Assembly: GCA_036558265.1 (NCBI GenBank)
Contig: DATBFY010000556.1
Coordinates: forward strand, 1-7,385
Direction of reading: 5' to 3'
DNA from: RYN-433 sp036558265
GTDB lineage: Bacteria > Planctomycetota > Phycisphaerae > Tepidisphaerales > Tepidisphaeraceae
DNA: 7,385 nucleotides
The position numbers and the translations under genes are program-made. A model generated the notes under the pieces. The model was not told where the DNA came from, made no database searches, and worked only from the letters and a program-made list of their open reading frames with translations. Of this stretch, positions 5,300-7,385 are shown piece by piece (position 1 is the first letter of the stretch; the number at the start of each line of letters is the position of its first letter).

Positions 5300-6195
5300 A
5301 CTTACCTCAAGGGGAGAGCAGGCTCAGCCTGATCAAAAAGGGGCATGCGGCCATTGGCGGGATCGAAAAGCGCGGCCGGCTGGTCGTCGGGATTGACCGC
5401 CTGGTGGAAGACCCGCGCAACGAGCGCAAGACCTTCCGCAACATGGACGGGCTGATCGCGTCGATCAAGTCCGTCGGACTGATCGAACCGATCACGGTCA
5501 CCCCGCTCGAATCCGACACCAAGGCGTCGGGCAGCACCGCGGGCAAATACCAGATCGTCACCGGCCATCGCCGCTTCCGCGCTGCCAAGGCCGCCGGACT
5601 GGCGCAAGTCGAGGTGATCGTCCGCGACCCGACCGACGAGCTCACCCGCCGTCAGAAATCGATCGTCAGCAACGTGCAGCGCGAGGACGTCGGCCCGGTC
5701 GAGCTGTCCGAGGCACTCCAGGCGCTGTTGGACGAGGACGAACAGATCAAGAGCCAGGACGACCTGGCGCGGATGATCGGCAAAGATAAAACCTGGGTCA
5801 GCGGCATGCTCCGCATCCTCAGTCTGCCCGCCGAGTTGCAGCGCAAAGTTGGGACGTCCCAACTGGCGATCTCCTACGACACGATGATCCGCATTGCGCG
5901 GCTGGACGACGCCAAGCACCAGGCCGACTTGATCGCGGCGCTGGTGGACGGTGCCACGAACCGGCAGATCCGTCAACGGATCGATGCGCTGAAGGGGAGG
6001 GGAGGGGTCGTGGACGAGGCGACCGCCGCCAGCTCGAAGAAGGGCAAGGCAGACGCCGACCCGAAACCCAAGCGTGTTTACCACACGAAACAACAGGCGA
6101 CGGTCATCGTCCAGAGCGAGAACCACCGCCTGAGCACCGACCGCGTCATCGCGGCGCTGCAGGAAGCGCTGCGGCAGGCCCGCAAGTCCGCTTGA
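5296..6195 (+). CDS. parB: ParB/Spo0J-family partition protein
   Basis: This is the centromere-binding partner of ParA. The 299 residues follow the standard ParB order: an N-terminal ParB/Srx-like nucleotide-binding domain with 'VGIDRLVEDPRNERKTF' (31-47), the CTP-binding box GHRRFRAA (90-97; the usual form is GERRxRA) and 'SNVQRED' (125-131). A central helix-turn-helix follows (about 153-178, 'SQDDLARMIGKDKTWVSGML', 'LSLPAEL'), and a Lys-rich linker (about 240-262) leads to a C-terminal helix (280-297) suited to dimerisation. The residues V185-GTSQL, just after the helix-turn-helix, are encoded by palindrome copy 3. This segment appears slightly longer than in typical family members, where it links two helices. 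It overlaps parA by 4 bases. No classic TGTTTCACGTGAAACA parS was found in the window. Confidence 0.95.
   Translation: MNLPQGESRLSLIKKGHAAIGGIEKRGRLVVGIDRLVEDPRNERKTFRNMDGLIASIKSVGLIEPITVTPLESDTKASGSTAGKYQIVTGHRRFRAAKAAGLAQVEVIVRDPTDELTRRQKSIVSNVQREDVGPVELSEALQALLDEDEQIKSQDDLARMIGKDKTWVSGMLRILSLPAELQRKVGTSQLAISYDTMIRIARLDDAKHQADLIAALVDGATNRQIRQRIDALKGRGGVVDEATAASSKKGKADADPKPKRVYHTKQQATVIVQSENHRLSTDRVIAALQEALRQARKSA
5847..5864. repeat. Copy 3 of the palindrome, inside parB
   Basis: The same 18-bp AGTTGGGACGTCCCAACT is found within parB. Here it is read in a different frame from copy 2, giving K184-VGTSQL instead of KLGRPNL. Its location in a turn after the helix-turn-helix is a place where a few extra residues would be tolerated. 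Confidence 0.8.
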
Positions 6196-6235
6196 GCCGA
6201 TTCCCTGCCACCTTGTCGATTTCAGAAGGTCGTGC

Positions 6236-6271
6236 TAGTTTGATTACATTAATATTAATTCGATTGATTTC
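6236..6271 (+). promoter_or_regulatory. A+T-rich leader with 12-bp palindrome before the small gene
   Basis: This stretch is about 80% A+T in a G+C-rich window and contains the perfect palindrome ATTAATATTAAT (6248-6259). TGC-TAGTTT (6233-6241) could be an extended -10, with TTGTCG (6213-6218) as a -35 at a 17-base spacing; both are imperfect. This suggests that the small gene has its own promoter rather than depending only on the par operon 76 bases upstream. Confidence 0.4.
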
Positions 6272-6634
6272 ATGCCAACAAAGGCATTCGAGGCACAACC
6301 CATAGGCGATCCGCGGCGCGTCAAGCTGACCGCGCAGCAGCGGGAGAAGCTTCGGGTCATCCACGAGGCCTTGGCCGACGTGGACCGGTTCTCGTTCGAC
6401 CAGCGGATGGACGCGTTCGAACGGCACCTGGACGCGGAGCGCGACCTCCCCTTCCTGGAGCAGTTGGCGGACTCTTACCGCAAGGCCGTCGAATCCCACG
6501 AGGGTTCGCCGACTTCCCGAATCGCCGCATTGCGAATGATGCTGTTCTGGGCCATGGGACTCCGCGCACTCCAATTCGTCAACCCGGCGATCATCTCTGA
6601 CGACGGCCTGGAACCAACTCAACAACGCAATTGA
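6272..6634 (+). CDS. Small helical hypothetical protein
   Basis: I do not recognise this 120-residue protein. It looks all-helical: charged amphipathic helices at about 20-37 ('TAQQREKLRVIHEALADV'), 42-74 and 82-103. The last ('RIAALRMMLFWAMGLRAL') is hydrophobic enough to pack against a partner or a membrane surface. There is no catalytic or DNA-binding motif. Codon usage and G+C match the operon, which supports a real gene. It lies 76 bases after parB with an A+T-rich leader between, so it may be a separate transcription unit. ATG at 6272 is the first in-frame start and has no Shine-Dalgarno motif. It may be an accessory maintenance factor, but that comes from position alone. Confidence 0.7.
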   Translation: MPTKAFEAQPIGDPRRVKLTAQQREKLRVIHEALADVDRFSFDQRMDAFERHLDAERDLPFLEQLADSYRKAVESHEGSPTSRIAALRMMLFWAMGLRALQFVNPAIISDDGLEPTQQRN

Positions 6635-6665
6635 TCGTACGGCAACCGTGCGTAATCGACCGGAC

Positions 6666-6714
6666 GCGCAACGCCAAGACCAAGCCCTCTACATGAGGGC
6701 TATTCGCGTTGTGC
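6666..6714. repeat. Two-tier hairpin after the small gene
   Basis: The outer arms GCGCAACGC (6666-6674) and GCGTTGTGC (6706-6714) pair over 9 bp with one G-T. The inner arms AGCCCTC (6683-6689) and GAGGGCT (6695-6701) pair perfectly around the loop TACAT. The internal bulge is asymmetric (8 and 4 bases). It lies 31 bases after the stop codon, so it may stabilise or end the mRNA, although no T-run follows. The layout faintly recalls an integron attC site, but the end boxes do not fit. Confidence 0.5.
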
Positions 6715-6788
6715 TGTCCCTTAAATGACAAACCGCTCCCCTGACATGTCCTTTACCTTGCGATCAGGAATCGCTGGGCTTCCGCACC

Positions 6789-6811
6789 CCCTTCCGCACG
6801 TAGCGGAAGGG
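6789..6811. repeat. 9-bp perfect hairpin
   Basis: CCCTTCCGC (6789-6797) and GCGGAAGGG (6803-6811) pair perfectly around the loop ACGTA. A second short stem, GCCGT-GTT-ACGGC (6811-6823), follows directly. Neither is followed by a T-tract. The function is unknown. Confidence 0.45.
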
Positions 6812-6856
6812 CCGTGTTACGGCCTGGCGGCGAACGGCCGCTGAACCACACGGGTT

Positions 6857-7029
6857 GTGGGGGTGAGTTGTCGTGGGCCAGCGCCCCCGACCTCGGTCGG
6901 TTTCCTAACGGCTCACGGGCTGCGCGCCGGCGCTCACGCTGGGTGCTCGCCAAACCGCCCGAGGTCGGGGCCGCACGCCGACAGGCGATGCCTCACTCAT
7001 CACCCGTCGGCCCGACAACTCACCCCCAC
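6857..7029. repeat. Nested long inverted repeat, possible structured RNA or cruciform
   Basis: The outer helix pairs 6857-6872 with 7014-7029 (16 perfect bp) and, after a 2-base bulge, 6875-6879 with 7009-7013. The inner helix pairs 6885-6896 with 6959-6970 (12 perfect bp) and, after one mismatch, CGGTTT (6898-6903) with AAACCG (6952-6957). A third helix, GCACGCC-GACA-GGCGATGC (6973-6991, one bulged A), completes a three-way junction. The apex contains the palindrome GCGCCGGCGC (6924-6933). I do not recognise a known RNA class. The strand of any transcript is undetermined. Confidence 0.6.
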
Positions 7030-7061
7030 TCGAACACCAACAACACAGGAAACCGACCCAA

Positions 7062-7106
7062 CCACGCCGCCGAAGGCGGCTACGAAGATCGCTTCGCGTG
7101 GCTTTT
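7062..7106 (+). terminator. Possible intrinsic terminator
   Basis: CCACGC (7062-7067) pairs with GCGTGG (7096-7101), enclosing the stems GCCGCC-GAA-GGCGGC (7066-7080, sharing two bases) and CGAAG-ATCG-CTTCG (7083-7096). The outer stem is followed by CTTTTAT, a short T-tract. It would end plus-strand transcription leaving the structured region before it runs into the opposing gene. Confidence 0.4.
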
Positions 7107-7142
7107 ATGACCTGAGCTGAGGTCGCGTCGCATTTCTCATGT

Positions 7143-7385
7143 TCAAAATAGGCTAAGCGGCGCTGCTGTCGCGGCCGCGCCAAGCCGGCAAGTATCCCCG
7201 ATCAGGTGATTGATCTTCCACTTTGGGGGGTACCACGGAGTTGGAAGCACGGCCTCGGCAGCAACGTACTTCTGCTTGATACGGGTCCGGCCCGAAAGCC
7301 CGGCGACATCCGGGTGCCTCACGCGAGCGTATTTGTCCACCTCGCAAAAGAGGTTCTGGCAGTCGATCAGGTGAAGCCGCCGTCC
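7143..7385 (-). CDS. C-terminal part of an unidentified gene (runs off the right edge)
   Basis: The frame is open from the window edge (7385) down to a TGA at 7143, giving 80 codons, so the true start lies outside. The sequence looks like a real folded protein: 'LHLIDCQNLFCEVDKYARV' (residues 4-22 of the visible part) and then 'GLSGRTRIKQKY', followed by a Pro/Trp-rich 'PTPWYPPKW'. A CE-x-DKY-x-RV stretch with a basic segment after it reminds me of the helical domain found in phage-type DNA thymine hypermodification enzymes (5-hmdU DNA kinase or aGPT-pyrophosphorylase-like families). That is recollection, not a search result, and I hold it at low confidence. The GTG at 7340 should not be taken as the start. 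It is convergent with the small gene. Confidence 0.6.
   Translation of the reverse strand, partial: GRRLHLIDCQNLFCEVDKYARVRHPDVAGLSGRTRIKQKYVAAEAVLPTPWYPPKWKINHLIGDTCRLGAAATAAPLSLF

Larger units (their letters stand above)
6635..7142. other. About 500-base non-coding region rich in inverted repeats
   Basis: No convincing gene is present on either strand. The region contains, in order, a two-tier hairpin (6666-6714), a 9-bp hairpin (6789-6811) with GCCGT-GTT-ACGGC after it (6811-6823), a nested long inverted repeat (6857-7029), a terminator-like group (7062-7106) and GACCT/AGGTC (7109-7124). The density of perfect stems suggests a structured RNA, a cruciform-forming site or a transfer/partition locus. 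Converging transcription from the small gene and from the right-edge gene would meet here. Confidence 0.55.

Noticed and set aside
5302..6126. Minus-strand open frame of 274 codons opposite parB
   Set aside because: Shadow of a clear ParB gene; high-G+C codon bias leaves the opposite strand open.
6666..6714. Integron attC site for a gene cassette (6272-6634)
   Set aside because: The end boxes GCGCAAC and GTTGTGC each deviate from RYYYAAC/GTTRRRY. No second site precedes the gene, and the recombinase does not look like an integron integrase.
6894..7058. Degenerate extra iterons (CGGTCGGTTT at 6894-6903 and AAACCGACC at 7050-7058)
   Set aside because: They match only about 9-10 bases of the iteron core with a deleted C, and the first is explained by the stem of the nested repeat.
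6814..7120. Plus-strand open frames of 87-98 codons across the nested inverted repeat
   Set aside because: Their sequence is dictated by the inverted repeats and is low-complexity; there is no start signal and no protein-like pattern.
7199..7374. 11-bp direct repeat CGATCAGGTGA at 7199-7209 and 7364-7374
   Set aside because: Both copies lie in the right-edge gene and encode similar HLI residues; best explained by chance and codon bias.
1..7385. Canonical Spo0J parS (TGTTTCACGTGAAACA), CRISPR arrays, tRNA or rRNA genes
   Set aside because: Looked for by eye on both strands; none seen.

Overview
The window is a high-GC bacterial segment (about 60-65% G+C by eye) that carries most of the backbone of a plasmid-like replicon. 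The core is a compact + strand operon: ribbon-helix-helix regulator (2851-3057), a two-winged-helix replication initiator (3075-4367), ParA (4364-5299) and ParB (5296-6195). The rep/parA and parA/parB junctions are both 4-base ATGA overlaps. The host is unknown. The style of the integrase and initiator, the G+C, and the absence of Shine-Dalgarno motifs before most starts would fit a planctomycete or similar lineage, but that is inference.

Layout: 1-184 is non-coding and holds two hairpins downstream of a minus-strand tyrosine recombinase (185-1204). 1205-1504 is non-coding, with a perfect DnaA-box sequence and inverted repeats. 1505-2236 (minus) encodes a probable four-helix membrane protein of unknown function. 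It is divergent from a small XRE-type regulator (2325-2567), and a TTGACA-containing operator-like inverted repeat lies between them. 2568-2850 is the control region in front of the operon: an 18-bp G+C palindrome, an 18-bp AGTTGGGACGTCCCAACT palindrome, a second perfect DnaA box and an extended -10. After parB come a small helical hypothetical protein (6272-6634), then about 500 bases of non-coding DNA packed with inverted repeats, then the C-terminal 80 codons of a minus-strand gene that runs off the right edge.

Two signals stand out. First, the rep gene appears to contain its own origin: four 22-bp iterons (3873-3982) lie inside the coding sequence and are read in two alternating reading frames, so their conservation acts on DNA rather than protein. 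They are followed at once by an A+T-rich tract with a 13-bp tandem periodicity, which resembles a DNA-unwinding element. Second, an exact 18-20 bp palindrome occurs three times (control region, 3' end of rep, middle of parB). The two coding copies are in different reading frames, which suggests either a partition or operator site or an invasive iterated palindrome.

Together the genes would replicate the element (Rep, iterons, probably host DnaA), limit its copy number (RHH regulator), segregate it (ParAB) and resolve or integrate it (recombinase). The membrane protein/XRE pair and the right-hand genes look like accessory cargo.
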